Positions 26,404-35,304 of a stretch of DNA of 64,000 nucleotides are shown here, piece by piece (the stretch's first letter is position 1; each line of letters begins with the position of its first letter). Under the pieces are notes generated by a model. It ran no database searches and was not told where the DNA came from. It was given only the letters and a program-made list of their open reading frames with translations. The stretch lies in the NCBI RefSeq assembly GCF_000147675.1, contig NZ_ADGQ01000004.1, forward strand, positions 1-64,000. The letters run 5' to 3'. This DNA is from Peptostreptococcus stomatis DSM 17678 (GTDB lineage Bacteria; Bacillota; Clostridia; Peptostreptococcales; Peptostreptococcaceae). Both the position numbers and the translations under genes were made by a program.

Positions 26404-28270
26404 AAAAACAAATAATAGGTCCTCTAAGACTGATAAAAATAAGAGAAAAACACAGAAAAATAGAAGTAAGGCAGACCAGGAGAAGAAAAAGGGAAATAAT
26501 TTTTCTAAGACCATGAAGAGGTTATTAGACTATACCTGTGGAGACAAGCTGAATATTTTAATTGTTTTGATTTTTTCAGTTGTATCTACAATATTTGCTA
26601 TAGTTGGACCTAAGATAATGGGGACTGCAACTACAGAAATATTCAATGGTTTAGTCAGCAAAATTAGGGATGGTGGTCAAGGTATCGACTTCAACAAGAT
26701 ACTAAAGATTATACTGGTTTTGGTTATCCTATATATTATTAGTTCTGTTTTCTCCTATGCCCAGTCATACATAATGAGTGGTGTTGCCCAGAGGATCTCA
26801 TACAAGTTGAGACAGGAGATATCACAAAAAATAAATAGACTTCCTATGGCCTATTTTGATAGGAATAGCAAGGGGGATATTATATCGAGAGTTACAAATG
26901 ATGTAGATACTCTTAGCCAGACTTTAAACCAGAGTTTGATGCAGATGATTACATCCATCATAACCCTTGTGGGTGTATTTATAATGATGTTATCTATAAA
27001 CCTGATAATGACCATAGCAGCCCTAGTGGTCATGCCACTAACTATGTTGATCTTGTCCCTGGTGATTAGGAAGTCACAGGTATTTTTCAAACAACAGCAA
27101 AAGTACTTGGGGGATATGAATGGAAAGATAGAGGAGACCTTCTCTGGTCAGAATATAGTCAGGGGCTACAATGGTGAAAAGTTTGAACTAAATGAATTTG
27201 ATACCATAAATAGAAAACTTTATGATACAGGATGGAAGTCACAATTTCTATCTAGCATCATGATGCCTATAATGAATTTTGTGGGAAATCTTGGCTATGC
27301 CATAGTTTCTATCCTGGGAGGTTATATGGCTATCAATGGTAGGATATCAGTTGGTGATATCCAGGCCTTTATCCAATACATGAGGTCATTTACCCAGCCA
27401 CTAAACCAGATAGCCCAGATAATGAATCTCCTACAGTCCACGGTTGCGGCTGCTGATAGGATATTTGAGTTTCTGGATGAAGAGGAAATAGACCTGTCAA
27501 AGAAAGATATCTTAGAAGGGCCAGTCCAGGGTAATATCAAGTTTGACCATGTTAGGTTTGGATATAAGAGTGATAATATAATTATCAAAGACTTTAGTTT
27601 GGATATAAAGGCAGGCCAAAAGGTGGCTATAGTAGGTCCTACAGGCGCTGGAAAGACTACTATAGTCAAGCTGTTGATGAGGTTTTATGGCCTGAATTCA
27701 GGTAAGATATATCTAGATGGTGTAGATATAGAGAGTCTAGACCTGGAAAGCTATAGGAAAAATTTTGCTATGGTACTTCAGGATACATGGTTATTTAGTG
27801 GAACTATCATGGAAAATCTTAAGTATGGTAGGCTTGATGCAAGTGATGAAGATGTTTACAAGGCTGCAAAAGCTGCCCATGTTGATAGATTTATAATGAC
27901 TCAGAAGCAAGGATATGATACAATATTAACTGAAGACTCTAAGAATATTTCTCAGGGACAAAAGCAGCTACTGACGATAGCCAGGGCTATACTTTCGGAC
28001 CCTAAGATTTTGATCTTAGACGAAGCGACCAGTTCAGTCGATACCAGGACAGAGGTCTTAATTCAGCAGGCTATGGACAATCTTATCAAGGATAGGACCA
28101 GCTTTATAATAGCCCATAGGTTGTCTACAATTAGGAATGCTGACCTTATACTAGTATTAAATGAAGGAGATATTGTAGAGCAGGGTAGTCATGATGAATT
28201 ATTGGCTAAAGATGGATTCTACAGTAACTTGTACAGGTCGCAATACGAAGAATTGGAAGGTGCTAATTAA
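26393..28270 (+). CDS. ABC exporter half-transporter, catalytic subunit
   Basis: A 625-residue partner of the preceding subunit. The lysine-rich first 40 residues (KTNNRSSKTDKNKRKTQKNRSK) are cytoplasmic and unusual in length. They are followed by six membrane helices and an ATPase with Walker A GPTGAGKTT near 413, Walker B LILDEATSSVD with the catalytic Glu, and H-loop IIAHRLSTI. Its signature is altered to ISQGQ. Together the pair therefore has one competent and one degenerate ATP site. The start lies within the last codons of the upstream gene, which indicates translational coupling. Confidence 0.92.
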   Translation: MLSRKTNNRSSKTDKNKRKTQKNRSKADQEKKKGNNFSKTMKRLLDYTCGDKLNILIVLIFSVVSTIFAIVGPKIMGTATTEIFNGLVSKIRDGGQGIDFNKILKIILVLVILYIISSVFSYAQSYIMSGVAQRISYKLRQEISQKINRLPMAYFDRNSKGDIISRVTNDVDTLSQTLNQSLMQMITSIITLVGVFIMMLSINLIMTIAALVVMPLTMLILSLVIRKSQVFFKQQQKYLGDMNGKIEETFSGQNIVRGYNGEKFELNEFDTINRKLYDTGWKSQFLSSIMMPIMNFVGNLGYAIVSILGGYMAINGRISVGDIQAFIQYMRSFTQPLNQIAQIMNLLQSTVAAADRIFEFLDEEEIDLSKKDILEGPVQGNIKFDHVRFGYKSDNIIIKDFSLDIKAGQKVAIVGPTGAGKTTIVKLLMRFYGLNSGKIYLDGVDIESLDLESYRKNFAMVLQDTWLFSGTIMENLKYGRLDASDEDVYKAAKAAHVDRFIMTQKQGYDTILTEDSKNISQGQKQLLTIARAILSDPKILILDEATSSVDTRTEVLIQQAMDNLIKDRTSFIIAHRLSTIRNADLILVLNEGDIVEQGSHDELLAKDGFYSNLYRSQYEELEGAN

Positions 28271-28271
28271 T

Positions 28272-29432
28272 ATGAAGATAGATTGGAATAGAAAATATAC
28301 TACCATAGCGGTCTATGCTATAATAGTAGTGGTGTTTGGGATATCATTCTACCTAAGTGTGATGCAGTTCTCCAAGTTAAGTGAACTTACATCAACATTT
28401 ATAGATATTTTAAAACCATTTATAGTAGGATTTTCTTTAGCCTACCTATTGAACTTTATAATGGAGTTTGTGGAAGGGAAAATAGTTCTAAACTTGATGC
28501 CTAAGGGGGGAAAAAGACTAGTTAGGTATTTATCTATGATTATTACCTATATCTTAGTTACACTATTTGTATTCCTCTTCTTTAAATTTATATTCCCACA
28601 GGTTGCAGAGAGTGTAGTGAAACTGGTAACAGACTTCCCACATATTGTGAATAAGATTTATAACTATATAGATAAGTTTATAAGTCATATAAACCTGCCT
28701 GAACCTACTAGGATGGCCGTAAACCAAAAGGTAAATGAAATAGGTAAGTCAGCTATAGACTTTGCTACAAACCTTGTTCCGTTTTTTGCTAATTTCTTCT
28801 TGAATATAGTTAAGAGTGTGTGGAATTTGGTTTTAGGTATAATAATATCAATTTATATACTAGCAGATAAGGAAGGCTTCTTCCGTCTTTGTAGAAAGTT
28901 TATATTTGCGATATTTACTAAGGACACTTCTGATAATATACTTAAGGTTACCAGGCTTTCTAACGACATATTCGGGAAGTTTATAATAGGTAAGATAATA
29001 GACTCTGTTATAATAGCCATAATTACCTTTATTATACTTTCAATAGTCAAGATGCCTTATGTAATCCTTTTGACTTTTATAATTGGTATAACAAATGTTA
29101 TTCCGTTTTTTGGTCCATTTATCGGGGCAATACCATCTGTCTTACTGGTTTTGATAGTTGACCCTATAAAGGCACTTTGGCTGATAGTGATCATATTCAT
29201 CATCCAGCAGTTGGATGGTAATGTAATAGGACCTAAGATTTTAGGAGATTCTATAGGTATTTCATCATTTTGGATCCTATTCTCCCTACTGGTTGCTGGA
29301 AAGTTCTTTGGTATAATCGGAATGGTTATAGGAGTACCATTATTTGCAGTAATCTACACTATAGTTGCAGAGACTATTAACGACAGATTAAAAACTAAGG
29401 GACTGACAGATTCTGCTAATGGTAAAAAATAA
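28272..29432 (+). CDS. AI-2E family transporter (permease)
   Basis: 386 residues from the ATG at 28272, one base after the ABC gene; the frame extends further upstream within that gene but without a start signal. About eight membrane segments, with the family's central soluble segment (residues 110-190) and the conserved NVIPFFGPFIGAIPS and QQLDGNVIGPKILGDSIG motifs. The family includes the AI-2 exporter TqsA and Na+/H+ antiporters; the substrate is not predictable. Third gene of the exporter operon, which is closed by a terminator. Confidence 0.9.
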   Translation: MKIDWNRKYTTIAVYAIIVVVFGISFYLSVMQFSKLSELTSTFIDILKPFIVGFSLAYLLNFIMEFVEGKIVLNLMPKGGKRLVRYLSMIITYILVTLFVFLFFKFIFPQVAESVVKLVTDFPHIVNKIYNYIDKFISHINLPEPTRMAVNQKVNEIGKSAIDFATNLVPFFANFFLNIVKSVWNLVLGIIISIYILADKEGFFRLCRKFIFAIFTKDTSDNILKVTRLSNDIFGKFIIGKIIDSVIIAIITFIILSIVKMPYVILLTFIIGITNVIPFFGPFIGAIPSVLLVLIVDPIKALWLIVIIFIIQQLDGNVIGPKILGDSIGISSFWILFSLLVAGKFFGIIGMVIGVPLFAVIYTIVAETINDRLKTKGLTDSANGKK

Positions 29433-29441
29433 AACAAAAAG

Positions 29442-29495
29442 ATTAGCTGGCCAAGACCAAATTTATATTATGGGTCTTAGCCAGCTTTTTATTTT
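29442..29495 (+). terminator. Intrinsic terminator of the ABC/AI-2E operon
   Basis: AGCTGGCcAAGACC pairs with GGTCTTaGCCAGCT, followed by TTTTATTTTT. Confidence 0.92.
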
Positions 29496-29546
29496 TATCA
29501 TATTATCTCCTAGGTATGAGACCAGGGATTAAGAGTTTAGGTTACA

Positions 29547-30224
29547 CTATAGTAGCTTAAATGTGTTTTTTTCGTAGTCTATAAGGCCATCGTCCTTTAA
29601 ACGACTAAGTTCTCTTGAAAGGGCAGACCTATCTACGCCTAAAAAGTCAGCCATATCCTTCCTTGAATAAGGTATTAGAAAGATATTTGACTGGTTTTTA
29701 AGTTTATGTAGTTCAAGGAAATGGAGAATTTTTTCCCTAATATTCCTCCTGGATACAACTTCTATTTTTGATAGAAGTATAAGGTTCTTATCAGCAAATG
29801 TATGTAAGAGACTGGATATAATTTCCTGCTTTTCCCTTATCAAGTCCAGGTCATCTAGGTTGCCTACAGACAGTAGTTCATCAGTGTTGACTAAAAGAAG
29901 GGTAGATATTTTGTTTGTTGTTGCAGTAACTGGACTTATCTTCTTACTGGTAAAAGAAAAGACCTCGGCAAAGATTTGGTTTTTGACAACAGAGTCAATT
30001 ATATTCCTATTTCCATATTCGTCTGTATTAGAAAGGATTACCTCACCTTCTAAGAGGATACACATATTATGGTACACTTCTCCTTCACGAAAGATGATTT
30101 CGTTTTTATCTAAGTGTATAATCTTTGAATTAAAAGAATTCAAAAGTTTTTCCAAATTATCTTGACTTAAATGCGAAAACAAGCTTATCTTGTTAAGATC
30201 TTTTAAATATTTTTTTTCAATCAT
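29547..30224 (-). CDS. Crp/Fnr family transcription regulator
   Basis: 225 residues from the ATG at 30222-30224, with AGGAGG upstream on the minus strand. The N-terminal cyclic-nucleotide-binding fold is recognisable (NEIIFREGEVYHNMCILLEGEVIL), followed by the long dimer helix and a C-terminal winged helix (RKDMADFLGVDRSALSRELSRLKDDGLI). There is no N-terminal cysteine cluster, so it is not an Fe-S FNR, and the ligand is unknown. It is divergent from msrAB across 276 bp, so control of the methionine sulfoxide reductase and of itself is plausible. Confidence 0.9.
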   Translation of the reverse strand: MIEKKYLKDLNKISLFSHLSQDNLEKLLNSFNSKIIHLDKNEIIFREGEVYHNMCILLEGEVILSNTDEYGNRNIIDSVVKNQIFAEVFSFTSKKISPVTATTNKISTLLLVNTDELLSVGNLDDLDLIREKQEIISSLLHTFADKNLILLSKIEVVSRRNIREKILHFLELHKLKNQSNIFLIPYSRKDMADFLGVDRSALSRELSRLKDDGLIDYEKNTFKLL

Positions 30225-30328
30225 ATAAACCTCCTGTTGCAATTTTTATATTGATAGTTATTTTTACGAGAAATATATGTAATCATTATAACAAAAATTT
30301 GAAAAAAGGTGAATTTTTTTCTAAATTG

Positions 30329-30344
30329 TTGATTTTTTGGTCAA
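30329..30344. promoter_or_regulatory. Crp/Fnr-type half-site pair, candidate
   Basis: TTGAT-N6-GTCAA has the 5-6-5 spacing of Crp/Fnr sites, with one mismatch between arms. It lies between the divergent regulator and msrAB genes. Weak on its own in AT-rich DNA. Confidence 0.3.
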
Positions 30345-30500
30345 AATAAGGAAACATATTGTTAAAAATTGAATAAATGAGGTTTATTTTTCATTTAAAA
30401 GGATATAAATATATGTATAAATATGAGTAATTAGAATATGTATAAGACATAATCTTTTACTAGAATATAATTAGTAGAAGGAATATGAGGAGGAAATAAG

Positions 30501-31454
30501 ATGAGAGAAATTGCTATTTTGGCTGGAGGATGTTTCTGGTGTATGGTCAAACCATTTACAAGCTATGAAGGTGTTGAAAAAGTTGTAAGTGGTTATATAG
30601 GTGGTCATAAGGAAAATCCTACTTACAAGGAAGTTTGCAGTGGTGGAACAGGTCATTATGAGGCCGTTGAGATAACTTTTGATAATGAAAAAATTAAATT
30701 TAAAGAAATACTAGATATTTTCTGGAAGCAGATAGATCCCCAGGATGAGAATGGTCAGTTTGCTGACAGGGGCAGCCAGTACAAGACAGCAATCTTCTAC
30801 ACTAGTGATAAACAAAAAGAAGAAGCTCAAGTGTCAAAAAATAGGATTGAAGACCTCTACTTTAATGGTAAGGAAATTGCCACTGGTATACATGAGGCAA
30901 GCCACTTCTATCCTGCAGAAGACTACCATCAGAATTACTGTAAGACTAACTCAAAGCACTATAGCGTCTACTATAAAAACTCTGGTAGGTACAACTTTGT
31001 CAAGGCCAAGTGGGATAGGAATAACCTGGACAGGAATAATTTAAGAAATAAACTTAGGGATATAGAATTTGAGGTTACACAGAATGATATGACAGAGGTA
31101 CCTTTTGAAAATGAGTACTTTGATAAATTTGACAAGGGTATTTACGTTGACCTTGTAGACGGAAGACCCCTATTCAGCTCAAGTGATAAGTTTGATTCGG
31201 GTTGCGGATGGCCAGCCTTCTCTAAACCGATTGAAGATACGGCCTTAATGGAAAGGGCTGACTATTCTTTTGGTATGGAGAGGACAGAGGTTAGGTCTCT
31301 TGGGTCAAACTGCCACCTTGGTCATGTATTCAACGATAATCCAAATTCTGATAATGGTTTGAGGTATTGCATAAATTCTGCTGCCATAAAGTTCATACCT
31401 TATGATAAAATGGAAGAGTGTGGATACGGTGAATACAAGAAGTATGTAAAATAG
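30501..31454 (+). CDS. msrAB: Bifunctional methionine sulfoxide reductase A/B
   Basis: 317 residues fusing two repair enzymes that reduce the S and R forms of methionine sulfoxide. MsrA occupies residues 1-155, with the catalytic Cys11 in GCFWC, GYIGG and the YHQNY region. MsrB occupies residues 190-317, with GCGWPAF, GSNCHLGHVF and the catalytic Cys in GLRYCINS near 290. The two zinc CxxC pairs of many MsrB enzymes are not visible, so this is the zinc-free form. No signal peptide; cytoplasmic. The ATG is preceded by GAGGAGG. Its role is oxidative damage repair in an anaerobe, with a divergent Crp/Fnr regulator as neighbour. Confidence 0.96.
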   Translation: MREIAILAGGCFWCMVKPFTSYEGVEKVVSGYIGGHKENPTYKEVCSGGTGHYEAVEITFDNEKIKFKEILDIFWKQIDPQDENGQFADRGSQYKTAIFYTSDKQKEEAQVSKNRIEDLYFNGKEIATGIHEASHFYPAEDYHQNYCKTNSKHYSVYYKNSGRYNFVKAKWDRNNLDRNNLRNKLRDIEFEVTQNDMTEVPFENEYFDKFDKGIYVDLVDGRPLFSSSDKFDSGCGWPAFSKPIEDTALMERADYSFGMERTEVRSLGSNCHLGHVFNDNPNSDNGLRYCINSAAIKFIPYDKMEECGYGEYKKYVK

Positions 31455-31560
31455 GTTATCTTGCCGGATGCTTTAACTTGTCGATAGTAGGAGTAGTATG
31501 CCTGCAAGCATGACTTTTGGTATAGGCACCCTTGCACAAGGTATTTCAAGGAGGGTATTT

Positions 31561-32892
31561 ATGTTGAAGACAGAAGCTTTATATTATAGTGATAGGTATA
31601 TGAAAGAATGTCAGGCTAGGTTACTATCGGTTGACATAGTAGGTGGAAAGATATATATGGTCTTTGATAGGACTCTTTTCTTTCCAGGAGGCGGTGGCCA
31701 GGCCCAGGATGGGGGATATGTCATTGATGACTCTGGAATAAAATTTGATATATGTGGAATCAATGAAAAAGAAGGTCTTATCTACCATGAGGTCAGGATG
31801 GCCAAGGATGGCCTTGAGTCCCTGATAACCAGTAGACAAGGTATACTTGATAGTATGGACCAGGCTGAAAAAGTGTCTATGATAGAAGATTATATTGGGG
31901 CTAAGTTAAAAGCTGATCCTATATTCCGTATGGTTTTGAACTGGGAACACAGGGAAGACTATATGCACCAACATTCGGGTCAACATGTCCTATCAGGCGT
32001 CTTTTATAAGTTGTTTTCAAGAAATACACTAGGTCTTCATATAGGCAAAGACCTATCTCAATTGGATATAGAGGGAGAATTTGACCATGATATGGTTAAG
32101 GAGGTCGAGAGGTATGCCAACCTTATCGTATCACAGGAAATTAAGATAGATAACTTTGTCCTGGATAGGGACAAGCTGGAAGATACATATACTAGGAGGC
32201 CTCTACCAAATACAAGTGAAGATATAAGGATTTTAAAGATTGGAGACCTTGATATTAATGCCTGCTGTGGAGTTCATTCTACAGACACTGGCCAGCTTAA
32301 ATTGATAAAAATTAAAAAATATTACCACCACAAGGGCAATACACGTTTCGAATATTTGGTGGGTAAAAGGGCAATATCATATATCCTAGATAGAGATGAA
32401 TACTTTAGCAAGCTTCTTTTAAAATACGATACCAATGAAGCTAATATCCTAAATGCCATAGGTAATTTGGAAGACAAGAAGGATGATTTTGCTGAAAAGA
32501 ACAAGCTTCTTTTAGATTTTTATCTGGAGGCCAGGTCCAAGTCCTTACTTGAAGGACTTAGGGAAAATTCACAGGGTATCATAGTTGTAAGAGGGGTCCT
32601 TGATGATGATGCCTGGATGGTAGAAGCACTTGCCAAGTATATAACGAATAATTACAAGTCCCTGGTAATTTTTGCCAGTGGAGGCCAGGCTCAGCCGAGG
32701 GTATTTTTACAGGTTGATAAGAAACTAGCCAAAGAAGAATCTATCAAGCTTGGAAAGGTCCTTAAGGACCATGCTGGTTTGGCAGATATAAGGGGTGGAG
32801 GTTCTGATTATATGGCCCAGGGTCAGGTGCTTGATAAAAAAAATATTGACAAATTTATAGATAAAATTTATTCTATATATACTAGTCTTTAA
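31561..32892 (+). CDS. AlaX-like alanyl-tRNA editing protein with DHHA1 domain
   Basis: 443 residues from the ATG at 31561, which has AAGGAGG upstream; an ATG at 31498 in frame lacks a ribosome site. It looks like an AlaRS without the synthetase part. The N-terminal beta-barrel has FFPGGGGQAQDGG, the zinc site has HQHSGQH and CCGVH, and the C-terminal DHHA1-type domain has RGGGSDYMAQGQ. Long AlaX proteins deacylate mischarged Ser- or Gly-tRNA-Ala in trans. It complements the editing domain of the alaS in this window. It lies 106 bp after msrAB; an operon is possible. Confidence 0.9.
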   Translation: MLKTEALYYSDRYMKECQARLLSVDIVGGKIYMVFDRTLFFPGGGGQAQDGGYVIDDSGIKFDICGINEKEGLIYHEVRMAKDGLESLITSRQGILDSMDQAEKVSMIEDYIGAKLKADPIFRMVLNWEHREDYMHQHSGQHVLSGVFYKLFSRNTLGLHIGKDLSQLDIEGEFDHDMVKEVERYANLIVSQEIKIDNFVLDRDKLEDTYTRRPLPNTSEDIRILKIGDLDINACCGVHSTDTGQLKLIKIKKYYHHKGNTRFEYLVGKRAISYILDRDEYFSKLLLKYDTNEANILNAIGNLEDKKDDFAEKNKLLLDFYLEARSKSLLEGLRENSQGIIVVRGVLDDDAWMVEALAKYITNNYKSLVIFASGGQAQPRVFLQVDKKLAKEESIKLGKVLKDHAGLADIRGGGSDYMAQGQVLDKKNIDKFIDKIYSIYTSL

Positions 32893-32964
32893 TTAAATAT
32901 AACAATTATTTTCATAGGTATATAGGGCTTTAAATCAAAGTCAGTACTTTTATAGGAGGAAAGA

Positions 32965-33282
32965 ATGTCACGATCAGGATTGGTTATTTTGGTGATTCTG
33001 TCCTTAGTTGTAATATCTTTTATTATAGGTAAGAATGGAAGAGGTGCAAATAACTATATTATTAGAAATACCGCTGCAGTTTACAGTTTAATACTGTCTC
33101 TTTTAGCGATTGTAAAGTCCAACCAGGGCATGGTTCAAGGATTTTATATGGGGGTCTTGGCTTTTATATTAAGTATTTTGGTCCTCACAGTATACAAGAA
33201 GAAATATGATATTTGTAGGATATTCTTGGTGGTGAGTGTAGTTTTGGCTACCTTTGCTACATATTTTTCCTACATAAACTAA
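32965..33282 (+). CDS. Small unknown membrane protein
   Basis: 105 residues with about four hydrophobic segments (3-21, 38-50, 58-76, 84-102) separated by short charged turns (GKNGRGANN, YKKKYDICR). AGGAGGAAAGA precedes the ATG. The last gene before a shared terminator. No motif recognised. Confidence 0.65.
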   Translation: MSRSGLVILVILSLVVISFIIGKNGRGANNYIIRNTAAVYSLILSLLAIVKSNQGMVQGFYMGVLAFILSILVLTVYKKKYDICRIFLVVSVVLATFATYFSYIN

Positions 33283-33333
33283 AATAAAGTAATCATGACC
33301 ATCTTACCAGGTGGATGTGATTACTTTATTTTT
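33282..33333. terminator. Bidirectional terminator
   Basis: AAATAAAGTAATCA (33282-33295) pairs exactly with TGATTACTTTATTT (33318-33331). It serves the plus-strand small membrane gene and overlaps the stop of the minus-strand gene. Confidence 0.92.
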
Positions 33334-33722
33334 GTTAGTTCGAAACCATTCACTTGAAGTGATTCAATCTTTTCTGATCTTATTATGGAGTCGAAGTAAA
33401 TATTATCTTTTTCGTTAGCATATCTGAAATAGCCACTAGCATATAGGGTGTCGCCATTTTTATGGATTGAAGATGTGATGACTTCTAGATTTCCATCAGA
33501 CCTTACACTAGAGACAATCTTTTTCTTTATCAGTTTTTCATACTTAATAGTTTCTTGGGTACTAAGCCTATTGTCAATACTAGTGAATTTTTTTGGCATA
33601 GTATCATAAGTCTTATAGTTTACAGCCGTCTTATAAATTTTTGAACCTGCAAGTATGACAAGCACTGTTATGATAAGAAGGTAGAAGAAAATTACCCAGG
33701 CAGGACGGGATTTCTTAATCAA
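33321..33722 (-). CDS. Unknown single-span membrane protein
   Basis: 133 residues starting at TTG 33720-33722, which overlaps the TGA of the upstream gene (TTGA); translation is probably coupled because no ribosome site is visible. One membrane segment (residues 9-30), then an extracytoplasmic domain with VRSDGNLEVITSSIHKNGDTLYASGYFRYAN. No family recognised. Forms a two-gene unit divergent from the pseudokinase gene. Confidence 0.65.
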   Translation of the reverse strand: MIKKSRPAWVIFFYLLIITVLVILAGSKIYKTAVNYKTYDTMPKKFTSIDNRLSTQETIKYEKLIKKKIVSSVRSDGNLEVITSSIHKNGDTLYASGYFRYANEKDNIYFDSIIRSEKIESLQVNGFELTKIK

Positions 33723-33901
33723 TTTTTTGTTTTTAAATTTCTTGTTTGTTGGTTGATTTGTTCCCTCATCCTATTAATATCATATACCATCTTGCCTTCA
33801 GGCATAGTTTTAGGAGTTTTATTTTGAGCCTGTTTTGATGCATATGCTTTCTTTTTTTCGGCAAAGTTTATAGTTTTATTCTTATTTTTGTCTTTAGCCA
33901 T
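33719..33901 (-). CDS. Small basic hypothetical protein
   Basis: 60 residues, lysine- and glutamine-rich (AKDKNKNKTINFAEKKKAYASKQAQNKT), no hydrophobic segment. The ATG at 33899-33901 has a good AGGAGG upstream on the minus strand, supporting a real gene. Overlaps the next membrane protein gene by 4 bp. Confidence 0.6.
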   Translation of the reverse strand: MAKDKNKNKTINFAEKKKAYASKQAQNKTPKTMPEGKMVYDINRMREQINQQTRNLKTKN

Positions 33902-34098
33902 AGCTCTTTCCTCCTATTACCCTTAGTAATTCTAATTATATTAAATTTACACTGTCAAGTCAATCATTTGCCTAAACATATGACAAAAATAATGACAATT
34001 ACAGACAATATTTTAATAATTTATGGTAAGGTACATATAATTATGATATTATAGAATAGATAGTATGTGGGCACTTGCCCGAGAAGGTAGTGATAAAG

Positions 34099-35205
34099 AT
34101 GATATTTATAGGAAATAGATATGAAATAACCGATAGGCCTGTTTATATTGAGGAAAACAAGCTATACAATGCCTATGATTCAGAGAAGAAAATAGATGTT
34201 AAAATAAAAATAATAGAAAATAACAGGTATATAAGTATAGATTTTATACCAAACCTGATTGATGAGAGCATAATTATTGACGATTTAAGGTCTCCACATA
34301 TCTTGAGAATACTGGATGTAGGAGTACATAGGACTGTTGATAACCTGCTTTATTATATCGTTTATGAGAATTTCAGGGGAGTCTCTCTTACTACCCTAAA
34401 CAAGGGAGCCTACCTACACATGGATGCCTTGATAAGGATAGCTACACAGACTGTGAAGGCCCTACAGGCCTACTATAATTTAGGTAAGAAACACGGGTCC
34501 TTGAGGCCTGACAATATACTGGTTAATGAAAGGTACGAGATAAAGATAGCAGACTTTGGTATTACAGAAGCCAATAAGGGTACAAATATCAGGTGCTCTG
34601 GAAATCTTAAGTACCTATCTCCATCCCAGTTGAGTATAGATTTTACTGATATAAAGTCGGACCTATATTGTCTGGGTGTAATCTTGTATGAGTCGGTTTT
34701 TAAGAAATTTCCATTTAATGATGCCCATACTGAAAAGCAGTTAATCAAGGCTATTGACAAGGGTGTTATATGGTCTAAAATCAATACTAGTGGTATGAAT
34801 AAGGACTTTGTGGAAATTATAAAACGTCTTTTGGAGAGAAATGACAACCTATGTTATAAGAATTATAATGAAGTTCTGTTGAGTCTGAGTCATTTTATGT
34901 ACAAAACTTCCAAGATTGATATAGAGGCTATAAGGGCAGAGGAGAACCAACCCCACCTGGAGTCAGTCTTGCACAAGACAGGTCATGTTAGCCCGGATGA
35001 CTTTTATAAGACAAGGCAGATGTACTTGTCAGATATACAAAAGGAACTTGAAAATAAGAGTATAGATGATATGAAGATTGTCAAGAATGGCCATACAGAC
35101 AAGAAAAGTAAGAAAAAAAAGAATGGAAAAAAGACATCTCTTATAATTATAGTCCTTATTTTAATTATAATGATGGTTCTACCTTTTATTAATATGTTTT
35201 TATAA
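34099..35205 (+). CDS. Membrane-anchored Ser/Thr kinase-like protein, probable pseudokinase
   Basis: About 368 residues from the ATG at 34099; GTG 34090 and TTG 34075 are in-frame alternatives with poor ribosome sites. The kinase fold is recognisable: a beta-strand lysine region (DVKIKIIE), YYNLGKKHGSLRPDNILV, KIADFGITE (DFG intact) and the SDLYCLGVILYESVF helix. In the catalytic loop the usual HRDLKPEN reads HGSLRPDN (about residues 132-139), so the proton-accepting Asp is Ser and the Lys is Arg. The glycine loop is also poor. A lysine-rich linker and one C-terminal membrane helix (345-366) end the protein, with no PASTA repeats. It probably binds rather than phosphorylates. Confidence 0.8.
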   Translation: MIFIGNRYEITDRPVYIEENKLYNAYDSEKKIDVKIKIIENNRYISIDFIPNLIDESIIIDDLRSPHILRILDVGVHRTVDNLLYYIVYENFRGVSLTTLNKGAYLHMDALIRIATQTVKALQAYYNLGKKHGSLRPDNILVNERYEIKIADFGITEANKGTNIRCSGNLKYLSPSQLSIDFTDIKSDLYCLGVILYESVFKKFPFNDAHTEKQLIKAIDKGVIWSKINTSGMNKDFVEIIKRLLERNDNLCYKNYNEVLLSLSHFMYKTSKIDIEAIRAEENQPHLESVLHKTGHVSPDDFYKTRQMYLSDIQKELENKSIDDMKIVKNGHTDKKSKKKKNGKKTSLIIIVLILIIMMVLPFINMFL

Positions 35206-35208
35206 AAC

Positions 35209-35238
35209 CAAGCCCGTGCTCAAGCATGGGCTTTTTAT
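35209..35238 (+). terminator. Intrinsic terminator after the pseudokinase gene
   Basis: AAGCCCGTGC pairs with GCATGGGCTT around a TCAA loop, followed by TTTTATT. Confidence 0.9.
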
Positions 35239-35304
35239 TCGTAAAATTCCTGGTTATATGGTATAATAAAATTTAGCATATTATGCAAATTTGGTGGTGG
35301 TTGA

